From positions 1,793,507 to 1,857,506 of the forward strand of contig KK106981.1 in NCBI GenBank assembly GCA_000611775.1: a DNA stretch of 64,000 bases. Direction: 5' to 3'. The notes under the pieces are model-generated. The model saw only the letters and a program-made list of their open reading frames with translations. It had not been told where the DNA came from and ran no database searches. Below, piece by piece: positions 10,416 through 22,016 of the stretch. The DNA is from Umbilicaria muhlenbergii. Its lineage: Eukaryota; Ascomycota; Lecanoromycetes; Umbilicariales; Umbilicariaceae. Made by a program: the position numbers and the translations under genes. The number at the start of each line of letters is the position of its first letter. The first letter of the stretch is position 1.

Positions 10416-13204
10416 CTACAATATACCAGATTTTTCCATTGCCCTCGCAAACATCTCTCCGCAACGGACCCGGCTCCCCAATCTCGCACACAGGAGGAAA
10501 GCCCCGCTCAGTTTCCTATGAAGACTGTACGTCTCTTCCGGCGGAGGTGCTAATCTCTCCCTCACCATGACCGGGATCAGGCCCTTCACCCGGTCAGTAA
10601 TGGTCTGGTCCTGGAAATTATACACCTCCGGCGAGCTGTCTCTAAACGGTTCCGCTAGGGTCAGCACCGATGTGATGTGCGCATTGAGCATTGCTTGCGA
10701 CTCGTGACCTGTCAGGTAGCCAAGCTGGATAGAAAGGTCCCGAACAGAATCCCGATCATTGCGAGAAGCCGCAAGAAGGATACGCAGATAGGGATCGATG
10801 AATTTGCTGGGATATTCTCGGCACGCGCCAAAGTCGAGTAGCTCCAGTTTCTGGGTCTTCGAGTTGTACAGGAAATTCGTCCAGTTCGGATCTGTTTGCA
10901 TGAACTGGAACTCGGCTATTTCGCGTAGACAAAGGCGTAGGATTTGTGTCCCTATCCAGTCCTTCTGTGCTTGGGTAAAGTTCTGCACTTTGGTGACCCC
11001 GACCCCTTCCATACGCTCCATGGTAAGGACCTGGGCGCCAGATGCTTCGTCGATGATGGCAGGAACAACGAAGATATCTTGCTCGTCTTTGAGCAATTCC
11101 CTAAAACGTTTCCCGCACTCTGCTTCTCTGACATAATCGCACTCCCATGCAAGCTCTGTTCGTGCATTGGCAATAGTCTTATCAAGATACAGGCCCTTGG
11201 GCAGAAGGCGAGATGCGTTAAGTAGGATGGTTAGATTGTTGAGATCAGAGTCGATCGAATCAGCTACACCGGGATACTGAACTTTGACAGCGACCCGCTG
11301 GCCTGTAGACTTGAGGACTGCCCCGTGCACTTGGCCGATCGACGCGGCTGCCATAGGCATGTCATCAAATGATCCAAATAACTCACGCCAATCAGACCCT
11401 AGATTGCTTGCAAGTACCTTGTTCCGCTGTGATATAGGCATGTAATCCGCACTGTCCTGCACTCGCTGCAGAACTTCCTGGATTGGTGCAGGCAGCATTT
11501 TCGAATCTGGTGTCTAGATTAGCATGCGGTAGAGGAGAGAACTAAGCCTGCACGAACCTTGGAAGCTCATCATCTGGCCCAACTTAAGAGCAGCTCCTCG
11601 CATACGTGAGAGCTTAGCCACTAGCCTTTCCATGTTGCCTGCGTTAAGCATCAGAGATCCACCAGCGCCTGTGCCACCAGCAACCCGTCGAAAGCTTTCG
11701 CCAACGGCGCCAAATGCCATTGAAGTAACCAGACCACCATACTGCCAAAGCCTTCCTAAGCGAGATGACGGTACTCGAGATTCACGCATCCGATATGGAT
11801 CCTTTGGAGGTTCACGCTCTAAGTTTTCTTCAATCTACGGGTCCACTGTCAGTGGATCAGTATATTGCATACCCGCGATACGCAAATGATGCTTACCTGG
11901 GCTCCCGAGGAGGAGGACGTTTGGGCATCTTTTGCCAGGTCCGCAGCCAGCTCACGTACATCTTCTTCCCGGGCTTCCGTGGTAGACGTTCCAGTTTCCG
12001 GAAACACCGAGGGCCCTCGAGGCTTTGGTGCTTCTTGCACCGGCGTCCGCACATTGAAGGTCTCTTGGTCTTTGTTTTCCTGCAAACTCGTCCGATCTAC
12101 TGGTGTTCCTTTCGCGCCTTGCAACTCCAGAGCATCGGGAGATTCTCTTCTCTTCCCATGGCCGCCCAAAACTTTAGCTACTCTTGGGCTGTGGAAAATA
12201 TCAGCATGCATATCCTTGGAGGGTTGATCTTGTTCCAGAACAGCTTGTGAGTGCGGCACGGGCTTCTCCTGTTTATGTCTCAAAGACGAGTAGAACACGT
12301 CTTGATTGATCTGCCCATCGGGGACATGCTCGTCGCTTTCCTGAGTATCTTCCGTGAATTTGGGTACTTTTACCCTTGGTAAAGCGGAAAGGACCGGGGT
12401 TATTGTGGTCGAAGGAGAATAAAAGACGTCCTGCTCCTGACCTACTCCCAACTCTGCAGTCTCCACGTCGGTTGCAGCATGCGTCTGAAGCACAGATTTC
12501 CCTGTCAGTGAAGGTTCAGCAGCGCTGGCTGGTATCTGTGCCTCTGCTTGCCGCTGTGATGTTTTCGCTTCTTCCGCGGATAGTTGCCGTTCCATCTTGG
12601 AAGGTGTGGGTATGCTAGTTCTTCGAGACGACTCAGGTTCGAGACTCCTTTCTACGACTTCACTCTCTACGGCCAAAGGTGCCTTGATAGGTTCCGTCTG
12701 CGGCCTCGTCGAGAAGACATCTTCTTCACTCTTTGATACAGCGATATCTGATTCTGCAGGGGGTATAGAACCATCTGGTAGTGGGTGCCTCTTCGCCTTC
12801 TCTTGCTTGATCTCGAGTTCTCCATCTGGTACTGGATCACTTATGGTGTTGCTGTCTGGTCTTTCGTAGAAATGATCCTGTTCTAGGCCTTCTTTCAGCT
12901 CTGCATGGGTATTCACTCTCTTAGCGTTATGTCTCCTCGGCACAGGTCCACCTTTCGTAGCGGTTTCCTGACCGTGGGCACTGGTAGAATATGACGGGAC
13001 TTGTTCATTGAAGCGCCTTGCCAGGGCCGAGGCAGCTCCCACAGTTAGTGTGACTCTGTCGGTCTGTCCTTTGACAGCTTTCGCCAGGGAAGAGGTCTTG
13101 CTATAGACATTTAAATGCTGTGCTCGCAAGGCGACATGCTTTGTTATCACGGCGCGCGAAGCATTGTACAGCGCCGCGGCATCGAGTATTCGCCTGCCCG
13201 CCAT
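10416..13204 (-). CDS. COQ8: COQ8/ABC1 atypical kinase with long N-terminal extension
   Basis: COQ8 is a mitochondrial UbiB-family ATPase/kinase needed for the coenzyme Q complex. Exons 13204-11897, 11834-11558, 11506-10416 (891 residues). The core starts near residue 440. It shows KLGQMMSFQ (the KxGQ motif unique to UbiB), MAAASIGQVHGAVL (A-rich nucleotide loop), AVKVQYPG with the Lys, QTDPNWTNFLY and LLDFGACREYP. The first 436 residues (exon 1) begin with a mitochondrial-type leader rich in Ala, Arg and Ser, then form an acidic, Pro/Ser-rich disordered region. In this region a short motif recurs: QDHFYERP, EDVFSTRP, QDVFYSP, QDVFYSS, ADIFHSP, often after a PDG. Yeast Coq8 lacks such a long insert. 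Introns are 51 and 62 nt. Divergent with MID1. Confidence 0.95.
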
Positions 13205-13619
13205 AAGTGGCTTTGTTACGAGCTATCGCTCTCGGACAGACTTTATATCAAATAACAAGAACAATCATCACGAAACTGTGCACGAGTCATGATTGGCGTT
13301 CTGTAATCTACGACATCAAGGCACGGAACTTGCCGGGCCGAATTCCTCAACGGCGCCGCAAGCTACGAATACTCCCCCCTAAAGGAACCACGTACCCCTA
13401 GACATCGATGCAAAGGACTCCCCTATCTTTCGAAGGAGGCTAGATGCCATCCGAGACCATACTTGCGCCTTAGCAGCGGGCAGCTTCGAGTGGCTCTTGC
13501 GCAACCGCGTCAGATATCGTGCAAGCCGTCAGAGACGGCACTCCGTTGCTCATGCTTGCAGGTTGTCTCTATTCTACCCTTCGACCTCATCAGAGCAGGC
13601 TGGCCTTCTCTGTCCATCA
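13205..13619. promoter_or_regulatory. Shared upstream region of COQ8 and MID1
   Basis: 415 bases between divergent start codons. The MID1 frame is open upstream to 13497, but the ATG at 13620 is the first that leads directly into a signal-anchor sequence. No specific site identified. Confidence 0.4.
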
Positions 13620-15588
13620 ATGCACTTCCCAAAGCTGACACCTCTTCAATCACGATTTGCCATCTCTCTCGCCGCCTCCTTTATCCTCGTCGTCTTCTAC
13701 CTAAGCCTCTCAAGTCCAACTCTCGCCTATGCCATTGAAACAAACTCGATAGCACCAAAGGACCCTAGTCGTCCACGTTCGCTTGACTCGCAGGAACACC
13801 TTGAGTTTACTGAGCAGTATGTTTGGGATGACGATGATGTGGAACAGAACTATGAGCCGGATTTTGCTGGGTTAGACCGCGGAATTATCGGCCGGGCTCC
13901 TATTGAATCGCAAGACCTAAAAAACAATGCTCCAGGCAAAAGCAATATTCAAGTGGGGGGCGACCCACAGTATTGGGTGTTCCCGAATGACACATTACGA
14001 GGCCCTCGAACGCTAGTAATCTCGAGACTTCCTTCTCCGTTGGTGAACGGTACAGACTGGCTTATTTCCCAAACTTCGAAGAAACAGCAAAATGATCCCG
14101 GGGTTCCTCAAGTGGTCTATATAAGCCTCAGTGTCTGCCACCAGCCATCACCAAACCCCCCTAATTCGAACGGTGCTCCACCGCAACTTGAGCTCTACAT
14201 TTCTCTTTCACCATCCAACCAAAATCCCGGCCCAGAACATAACGACTATGCTGTCCCTGTGGATGGGGGCTTTGGCAACTGGACGCTCATCAACGCCACA
14301 GGCGCCATCTACTTCGCGGTTTATGCACCAGCCAGTTCCAACTTCGTCGGCTTGTACAGCTACGAACTCGCGGTCTCTATCGATGCGCCTTACGCATCGT
14401 ACGTAAACACTACGTTTCTAACGTTTCTTGACAGTGACACTAACGCTGCCCTACTTGAAACCAATGTTACCACCTTCGATACTGTCAATTATTCAAACTG
14501 GATGAGCGCAACGCCCCCTTTCAGCATTTTCGCGCTAAATCAGAGTAACTTGGCCCCGTGGGGTATCCATAGATCTTTTTGCGGATTGAAGAAATATACC
14601 CAAAATGCAGGAAACACTGGTGACCAACAAGCCAGCAACGTTAATATGAGCATGACAGATAGGGCTGGAGGCTTTCCAAAGCAGCAATTCTACATTCAGA
14701 ACTTGACCGGCAGCTCTGCATATTACGCAATTCCTGCTATAGATGGATACCCAGGCCAGTCTGGAGTAAACGGCGTCGGTGGAGGTGGTATGGTTTGGGC
14801 GCCCACCAATTTTCGAACCAAATCTGGTACGTACTCCAAGCCCACACAGGACTTCACTCATTCTCGTTGCAGATGGCAACTGCCGAGTTATTTTCGACCT
14901 ACACTTTTGCTCGGACGTCGCCTATGCCGTCCCTTCAAATCCAGCCAAGAATTTTACAGATCTCGTGTACTTTTACGACAAAAATGCGAGCAACCTGTAC
15001 GTCAACTTCACCAAATCTCTTCAGCAAATTCCCTGCAACACCACTTCCGACGCGCAGTATTCCCTTGCTAGGAATTGCACCTCTTGCGACAAAGCTTACC
15101 ACAAATGGCTCTGCGCCGTTGTAATTCCACGGTGCGAGGATTTCTCCTCCCCGTCGAATCTCACCTGGTTGCAGCCTCGCAATATCGCACGGCCGTTCTT
15201 TAACGGCACTAAACCAAGTATCGATAAAGATCCGATCTTCAACAAAAGCAACCTCGGTATCTCTTATCTGAAATCGTCACGGAACCCGTGGATCGACTCC
15301 TACGTGCAGCCGGGGCCTTATAAGGAAGTTTTGCCGTGCGCGGAGATGTGTTACGATCTTGTTAGGAGTTGTCCTGCTTCCCTTCAATTTGCATGTCCTC
15401 TGCAAGGAAGAGGGCTCAGCTACAGTTATGGCTGCCCAAGTGCAAATCAAAAAAAGGATCAAACTAACATCACATGCAATTATCTCGGAAACGCAACCGT
15501 TTTGAACGTGGGAGTTGCACAAGGCCGGAACCTTGTTCTTCTAACAATAGCGTGTATCGCGGCGCTGTTCGTGGGAGTTCTTGTCTAA
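13620..15588 (+). CDS. MID1: Mid1 stretch-activated calcium channel subunit
   Basis: Mid1 partners with the Cch1 channel for calcium entry during mating, stress and tip growth. Exons 13620-14827 and 14874-15588 (46-nt intron); 640 residues. An N-terminal hydrophobic stretch (SRFAISLAASFILVVFYLSL, residues about 11-30) is a signal or anchor. The ectodomain begins with an acidic DDDDVEQNYEPDF region, and QYWVFPNDT is a typical Mid1 motif. There are many N-glycosylation sequons. The C-terminal half is Cys-rich (CRVIFDLHFCSDVAYAVPSN, NCTSCDKAYHKWLCAVVIPR, VLPCAEMCYDLVRSCPASLQ), as in all fungal Mid1. It ends in a hydrophobic tail (VLLTIACIAALFVGVLV) that fits a GPI-type or membrane C-terminus. 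Identification is firm. Confidence 0.94.
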
Positions 15589-16948
15589 ATTGGACTGGAG
15601 GCGTCTTCAGGACTCGAGACTAGGCAACGCAATAACCTCTGAAATCTTGTAACGGCTGCTCGGGACACTCTGGACTGGCAAGACATGGGAGAATAGGAAA
15701 CGGTTTAGCCTTTCGTCCTTGGATCGGATTGTCAGTTCTGGCATTAGCAGTACTGCTACCCACGAAAGCCATCTTCAAGATCTTATTATCACTTATGTAC
15801 TAGTTAGTTTCAATCGATCCTCCACGTCCTTCTCAACTGATCCATTTCTAGAGCAGGTCTTCTTTCCGAGTCCTTGTTCCTTGGTACTGAAAGATCGCAA
15901 AAGCCGGACCAGAGCAGCTGCCTTCACCTGCTGCAACAGAGGCTAGTGACACCGATACCATCATCTCTATGCACCGGTGATCGAGTAACACTCTGAATAT
16001 GAGTGTCAGCTACCCAACTTCCACCTGCTTATCATGGTGGAGGTGTAGAGCACCTATGGGACGTTGGCGCTCTAGGTATTTATGGCATCGGAATGCTCAC
16101 GATATTCCGGAGCGCCATTGCGGCGGATGATGTAGCGCCAATGGCCCTGTTCTAGATTAGACAGCTAGGCTCTGCGTTTGTGGATAAGTACAACTCGGTC
16201 CACAGGATTTCGAAGATTTTGGAACAAGGTGAAAGCTTCCGTTTTGAAGGATTTCACTCTATGGTCCTTTAGTACCTGACAAGCTACTTTCACGTGTCAT
16301 GCAGCATCAGGTGTCTGGAATGGGCGACGAAGATTCGCGGAAGTGTGATGGCGTTATAATGACAGTTGTATATAGCATTAGCGGGAGTGATGTCTCGGTG
16401 TAAAGTCATGTATGACTTTCTTCACCTTAGGCGGGGGGTTGTCCGTAATCACAGCTCCATTATCATGTCTATGGAATCTGGATCAAGGACCCCTGAAAGA
16501 CCCATGTGCAATTCCCGTGTTACTCCCGGAATGTCTCCAGTGTCCCCGAGATCGAAACACTTTCACCATTCAGCGATAGCAACAATGAAAGGCTTCACCC
16601 GTAACCTAACTTCCCCACGCGCCTGCCTACAGTTACCAGCTCCACGTTCTACATACAAAGCTGCCTAGCACCGTCGCACAATCGCCCATGGACCAAATCA
16701 GGCACCACAGTCGCCATAACAGTGAAGCGCATACCATTCATTGCTGCCTAACCCTACCTGCTATATCTACATCGCTCAATCGCCTCCCCTTCCTCTCCAG
16801 CACCCTCTCCACTTCCAGTTCCACCGCCCAGTCCGAAACACTCTCGAGAGACAGTCCGAATCTCCCGCCCAATCCCACAATCATCCCCCACCCCCACCCC
16901 CACCTCCACTGCACCCATCCGCATCCCAAACCAACCACACCCCCAAAA
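15589..16948. other. Intergenic, MID1 / small ORF / ESS2
   Basis: About 1.4 kb beyond the MID1 stop. Base composition is mixed; from about 16740 it becomes C-rich. Open frames here are short and overlap on both strands without family resemblance. No repeat recognised. Confidence 0.45.
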
Positions 16949-17164
16949 ATGGGCCTCACACTCTGGCCCCTTTTCCGGCGCGATGCCTCGACAGCTACCG
17001 CTGCCCCCGCCACCACTCGCCGAACTGATGCTTCTGCTTCCGCAGAGAAAGCGCCGCAGCACAGTGAGCGGTTCGACGAAGTAATAGAGGCATGCATAGC
17101 CAACGCCCAACAGAGGCGACAAGACGAAGAATGGCAGCTCGTATCTGCCCTCATCTGCCGCTAG
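16949..17164 (+). CDS. Small hypothetical protein (71 residues)
   Basis: Begins MGLTLWPLFRRDAS and ends with an amphipathic segment containing FDEVIEACIANAQQRRQDEE. The frame is open well upstream, so the ATG choice is a guess based on the hydrophobic N-terminus. It sits between MID1 and ESS2, with its stop 88 bases from the ESS2 stop. I recognise no family. A Glu/Gln-rich helix is the only visible feature, and a C-rich frame of this length can occur by chance. Confidence 0.3.
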   Translation: MGLTLWPLFRRDASTATAAPATTRRTDASASAEKAPQHSERFDEVIEACIANAQQRRQDEEWQLVSALICR

Positions 17165-17252
17165 TCGCTGAACGAAAACCGGACGGAAGAGACCAGCCGG
17201 GGGCGATCAAAAAAGCGCCAATGGACTCGAGGTCGTCTCAACGCCCCCCCCC

Positions 17253-18666
17253 TCACTTCCCCACTTTCGGCGTCCACCCCTCCCTCAACCGCGACCGCGC
17301 CCCCTCCCCTTTCCTCGGCGTCCCCACCGGCGTCGCCACAACCCTCCCCAACAACGTCCTCCCCGCCGGCGTCAACCCGGCCATCCCCCTCCCCACCGCC
17401 GGACTACTCACGAACCGCGGCACCGGCGTCGCCTTCCCCCCTCCCTCCTTCTCCCTCTCCCCCGCCCTCCTCACAATCCGCTTGTTCCTCGCCACCCGGT
17501 CCACCATCCGATAATGCAGATCCTCGCGCCGACTCCTCTCCTTGATCTGAAACGGATTGGGCGTCGCGTCCCCGCTCCCCAGCAGAGAAGAAGAAGAGGC
17601 GGATTCGCCACTACCCCAAGTCGGCGGGGCGTCGAGTTCGGCGGGTGAAGGCGAGGGCGCCGAATCCACGAACGCGTAGCCCGCGACGCGAGGGGTGGCG
17701 GACCCGGGCACGCCCGGGTCGGAAGCTGTAGGGCGGGGACGGCCGGCTAGAGCGTCGCGGACGGCGGAGAGGGATGGGGAGGGCGGGATGCTTGGGTCGG
17801 GGGGGGAGGCGGGTGTTGTCGTAGACGACTGCTTTGGGAGGGGCGCGGGAGGTTTCTTCAGAGTGTTGTTGGACGGTGGGGTGGGAGTCTTCAATGGAGG
17901 AGGGGGCGAACATGAAGGGGTTTGCTGGGCGGGAGGGCCAGGCGTCGGGCATGGCTGGGCGGGTGTCGGGGGCGGCGATGGCGAGGAGGGGTTTGTTGGA
18001 GCCGTTGTTGTCGTCGAGCGCTTGGGCGGTTTGCTGGGCTTCGAGGAGGCGGTGCTCGCGCGCGCGGTAGGCGAGTTGCCGGGCGGAAGGGATTTTGTTG
18101 CCGCTCCACATCCAGGCGTGTTTTTCGGCTCGCTTGAGGTTTTGCTTGTCGAGAAGTTTGTAGAAGGACTCGTTGTCTTCGCTGGTGTATTTTGTTTGGA
18201 AGGCGCTGAGGCTCATGTTGGTGTCTACTTCGGGCTTTTCTGTTTGAGTGGTTGTTGTGGACGCTGTGGATAGCACGGACATAGGCGTGTCTCCGCCCCA
18301 GCCTTTGGGTGTTTCTCCGCCTCTTCCAAATAGACCTGAACTAGGTGTCATACTAGTGCCTCTTCTTCCCCGTAATCTTCTTCCGTCCGGACCGGGCGTC
18401 ATGACCTCTGTGAGCTTTCGTCCTGCCGCAGCGATCCATTCGTCATCGTGTGAGTCAAGAGCGTTCAGGTACTCTTGTTGTGACTGCGTTTCTATCAAGC
18501 CAGGGAAGAAATCCCGAGCGATGATCTGTGAGAGAGCGTCGGTGTAGGTGTCTTCGTCCAGTACTTTTGCGGGGCGTTTGATTGGTTTCGGTCGTGGAGG
18601 TGGGGGCATTAGAGCAGTGTCTGACGAGCGCTTGGCGAGTGCCTGTGGATTCGACACTGACGCCAT
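17253..18666 (-). CDS. ESS2/DGCR14 (Bis1) splicing-associated nuclear protein, one frame break
   Basis: ESS2 homologues are nuclear proteins of the spliceosome C complex. The start at 18666 reads MASVSNPQALAKRSS, followed by the diagnostic VLDEDTYTDALSQIIARDFF, PGLIETQSQQEYLNALDS and, further on, LSAFQTKYTSEDNESFYKLL and KHAWMWSGNKIPSARQLAYR. The frame reaches VVYDNTRLPP and is then lost; the expected continuation (SPSLSAVRDALAGRPRPTAS, later PNPFQIKERSRREDLHYRMV and LTPAGRTLL) lies in another frame down to the stop at 17253. The switch falls at a run of eight C on the minus strand (17799-17806), where seven would keep frame. No intron explains it. Because both halves look conserved, this is probably a homopolymer sequencing error; a true frameshift allele is the alternative. 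Confidence 0.88.
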
Positions 18667-19325
18667 ATTGGCTCGAGGTGGATGGCTCTCGCAATAGCTA
18701 TTGATGTTTCAGACAGGCCGTTGCTAAGTGATGATGGTGAGGCGTTGCCTAAAGCGCGAACGATGAAGATGAAGATGAGCAGATTCGGAAAGGAAGGCAG
18801 GCAGAAAGCACCCACGGCAGTAAGGTAAGATCTTACGTACCATGCCTGCTCAGCCTTGGCGCTACAGCGGGAGCGGGAGCACTAAGGTAGTTGCAGAGAG
18901 GCCTGCAAGCGCCGGCCGGCTTGCCTTATCAAGAGGCTGAAGGACGAGGCGAAAATCTGGAGCCAATCAATGCACGATCGCAAAAGTCCTCCTCCAAAAC
19001 CCACCCATCCTAGCCCGGAGGGGGACCAGTATGCTTGTTCAGGACAGTGTTCGGGGACAGTGTCTAATGATACAGGGCATTGATTATGATTACGAACTGT
19101 TGACTCGATCGTTCAGCCAAGTCACTACCATTTCCAACAGACTGTTGACTCGATCGTTCAGCCAAGTCACTACCATTTCCAACAGCCACCGGCAGCCGGC
19201 GAGTCGTTCCAATAGACCCTCACCCCTTCGGAGACGCCTTTCTAAAAGCCTCCAAGGAGTCTCGGGGTCAAGACAATTTACACCGAGTTCACAATCTACA
19301 CCAAGTCCTCTGAGGTTTGATTACA
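18667..19325. other. Intergenic, ESS2 / POP8 (divergent)
   Basis: 659 bases between divergent genes; promoters of both. Contains the 45-bp tandem duplication listed separately. Confidence 0.5.
19096..19185. repeat. Exact 45-bp tandem duplication
   Basis: Bases 19096-19140 are repeated without change as 19141-19185. The unit begins actgttgactcgatcgttca. It ends 140 bases before the POP8 ATG, in the promoter or 5' untranslated region. The lack of any mismatch indicates a recent event. Confidence 0.95.
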
Positions 19326-19799
19326 ATGCCTCCAGACATCCACACCACACCTCCCTCCTCACTCCACTCCCCCAAAAAGCGCCCACGTCCCTCAACCAAC
19401 CCCACCAACCTCACCACTAAGACCTTCACCATCCGTTCACCCCCCTACACCTATCTCCACCTATCCCTCCTTTCCACCTCGGCCCCTCCCATCCACAATC
19501 TCACTAATTCATCCACCAACACTCTCGACGCCATCACAGCCCGCACCCACCTCACCTCCGCCCTCTCCCAGTTCCTCGGCCTGACAGGTACGGCCATCGC
19601 CATCGATATATTACACTTACAAGATCCAGACATATGGATACGCGTGCCACGAGAAGATGGAGCAGCCGTAGCCGCGGCCTTGAGTGCCTGGGTCGGCGAC
19701 AAGACCGGGAACATGGTAGGGTGGAGGGTGAAAGGGCGGGCCGATTGGTTGGGGGCGCTCGGTGGAGGAGGGGTGCAAAGGAATCTATTTGAAGACTGA
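19326..19799 (+). CDS. POP8: RNase P/MRP subunit Pop8
   Basis: Pop8 is a small protein of the RNase P and RNase MRP ribonucleoproteins (tRNA 5' maturation, rRNA processing). Single exon, 157 residues. A Pro/Thr-rich head (MPPDIHTTPPSSLH) is followed by the conserved SPPYTYLHLSLLS, LDAITARTHLTSALSQFLGL, TGTAIAIDILHL and DIWIRVPREDGAAVAAALSA. Start at 19326 is the first ATG in frame. Convergent with PPT1, 309 bases away. Good match to fungal Pop8 by pattern. Confidence 0.86.
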   Translation: MPPDIHTTPPSSLHSPKKRPRPSTNPTNLTTKTFTIRSPPYTYLHLSLLSTSAPPIHNLTNSSTNTLDAITARTHLTSALSQFLGLTGTAIAIDILHLQDPDIWIRVPREDGAAVAAALSAWVGDKTGNMVGWRVKGRADWLGALGGGGVQRNLFED

Positions 19800-20108
19800 A
19801 AGCCGCCATATGACTCCACATGCCACGGAGCCATCCGAATTTGCTCGGGCACAATACGACGGACGAGATTACCGAACTTCATTGCTGGATGATCATCCAC
19901 CATCGGGATCGATCCAGGAAATCTACGAGTACTAGTACAGCGGATGATGTATGATGAGCACGACCCTACCACCGCCCGGCAACCCTTTTCCAAAAGTCAA
20001 ACGCAGGGGAACGCCGGTTCGGATGTGTGTATCCGCTATGCGAGTGTGGAGATCGGAAATCCGAGCTCGGCCGAAATTGACAACGTCGAAGATCCTGGTG
20101 GTGAGTAT
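19800..20108. other. Convergent 3' region, POP8 / PPT1
   Basis: 309 bases between convergent stops. No additional feature seen. Confidence 0.4.
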
Positions 20109-21750
20109 CTACATCATTGAGGACATGAGGGAATTTTGCGCATATGCCTGCGGAGGATAAGTCAGCTTGGAGGTAGTGGACACGTTGGGCGAAACACATA
20201 CCATGGGCTTGATGTCGGGATGTGGCACGGCGTCGAATTTGTGGAACTCGAGCTTGAGTTCGGGCCCGATGTTGATGTATGCGCCTTTGTTCTCCGTACT
20301 GTCACAGTACTTGGGCGCGGAGAAGACTGATTCCCAAATTAGCCAAATGTCTCTCCACGCTGGATGTTCTTACATACCGGTAATACATCGTCCATCATGC
20401 TCGACTTCATACCCTTCCATCCTGACCTCGTGACTCCGAATAACCGCCTCCAGTCCGTTCGCCTCGCAAAACCTCTTCGTGACGTCCGGCCCAAACATCA
20501 GCCCTACACCTCGCTTGCTAGGTCCTCGCCCCGGCATAGTCTGTGGGTCGGTCCAGAGCATCTCCATCATCAACCCTGCCTGTCCAGGTTGCCGTTGGCC
20601 GTGCCGATTCAGCTTCCTGATGTCGTCGAGCGTAATCTTGTCGTCCGAGAACAAGCCACCGTGTAAAGTCAGATACTTCTTCCCGATCAAGGTCGCCAGA
20701 GGTAGTGCGGAGAAAGACTCGGAGAAGAGCTTGAAGACACGCTCGTTGTACTTCGCTTTGCACTCGCCCTCGAAGCCGTACACGCGATTCATGTCGTCTG
20801 TCTCGTGGTTGCCCCGGTTGATGAAGAAGGCATTGGGCCGAAGCCATTTGTATGCGTATAACAGCAGAGCGATTTCGGTTGACCACGAACCTCGATCAAC
20901 AAAGTCGCCGTTGAAAAGATAGTAATGTGATTCCGAGGGAAAGCCGTTGAGTCTGAAAATCTCGAGGAGATCGAAGAACTGTCCGTGCGTGTCGCCGCAT
21001 ACTGTCAGCTGGTGGCCCTCCTCCACTACCATTTCTACCATGGTCGGCTCATCGTAGACAATTTTGTTGACGGCCGCGATGATCTGGAAGACATATTTCT
21101 TATGTATCTTCTTCCCATTCTTGAACCTCGTGATCATGTCGTCTATGAAGTCTTGCGTCATCTCGTAGTCTAGTTTTGCCCCGTCATAACTTGCATCTAC
21201 CGTCATCGAGTCTATATCCAATCCTTCGAATGCTGATGGGGCATCATCCACTTCTATCGCCCGCAGGAACTCCACCCGCCGTACGATCTTCTCGCATTCG
21301 GCAAGTTTGAGTTTTGCATCTTTGCTGTTTGGGTCTTTCTTAACGACGGTCTTGAAATCCTTCAGGGCTTCTTTCGAATTGAGTATGGCGGTGTTGGCGA
21401 TTCCTCGCCGGTAATATGCCTACGAACAGGGTCAACACAATCACAGGAACAGTAGAAGCAGGTCAATACTTTGACATAGTTCTGGTCTAGTTCGATAGCT
21501 TTCGTCGCGTCAGCTATTGCATATCCATACGATTCTAGTTTGATGTTTGCCTGAGTGAATGTCAGTGAAAGTGTGCCAAGGTCTTCACGCTCACATAACC
21601 CACTTGTGCTCGATTGCAGTAGAACGATGGATCCTGATCATTTGCCTCTATAGCTTGCGTGTAGAAATCCACCGCTGTAGCCCAGTCATGCTCCGCAAAC
21701 GCTTTGTTGCCCTTCTGCTTCAAGGCAGCGGCATCCGCTGCCGAAGGCAT
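20109..21750 (-). CDS. PPT1: Protein phosphatase 5 (PP5/Ppt1)
   Basis: PP5 is a Ser/Thr phosphatase that binds Hsp90 through TPRs and dephosphorylates chaperone clients. Exons 21750-21595, 21550-21470, 21419-20378, 20326-20202, 20147-20109; 480 residues, normal for the family. The TPR region (residues 1-130) reads [40 protein letters not shown] and [12 protein letters not shown]. The catalytic domain contains all metal-binding motifs: [59 protein letters not shown] and [20 protein letters not shown]. The C-terminal helix ([12 protein letters not shown]) is the regulatory tail. Introns are 44-54 nt. Divergent with SPT4 (266-bp gap). Confidence 0.96.
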
Positions 21751-22016
21751 GCCACCAATGTTAGACAGAGCAAGGAAGCTATTGGTGGAACACAGTACGA
21801 AACAGGTACACGGATATCGAAGTCGGGTTTCTGAGCAAAGATCAGCACGCGGTGGTCGATATCACTGCATCCAGAAGTCTGAGAAGGTTGCAATCCATTC
21901 GCTGTGGACCAATCAAAAAACTCCGAAGCGAAAGTGGAAGCGAAGTATCCAAGTCGGCCGTCTTCCGTCTTCTTTGGTCTTCGATTCCGACAGCACTTCT
22001 CCCCACATCACCAATC

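Noticed and set aside
16688-17164. 158-codon plus frame as one long gene
   Set aside because: The first 87 codons are Ser/Pro/His-rich output of C-rich DNA; only the final 71 codons look at all protein-like.
17695-18273. 192-codon plus-strand frame rich in Gly and Val
   Set aside because: It is the antisense shadow of the ESS2 coding region.
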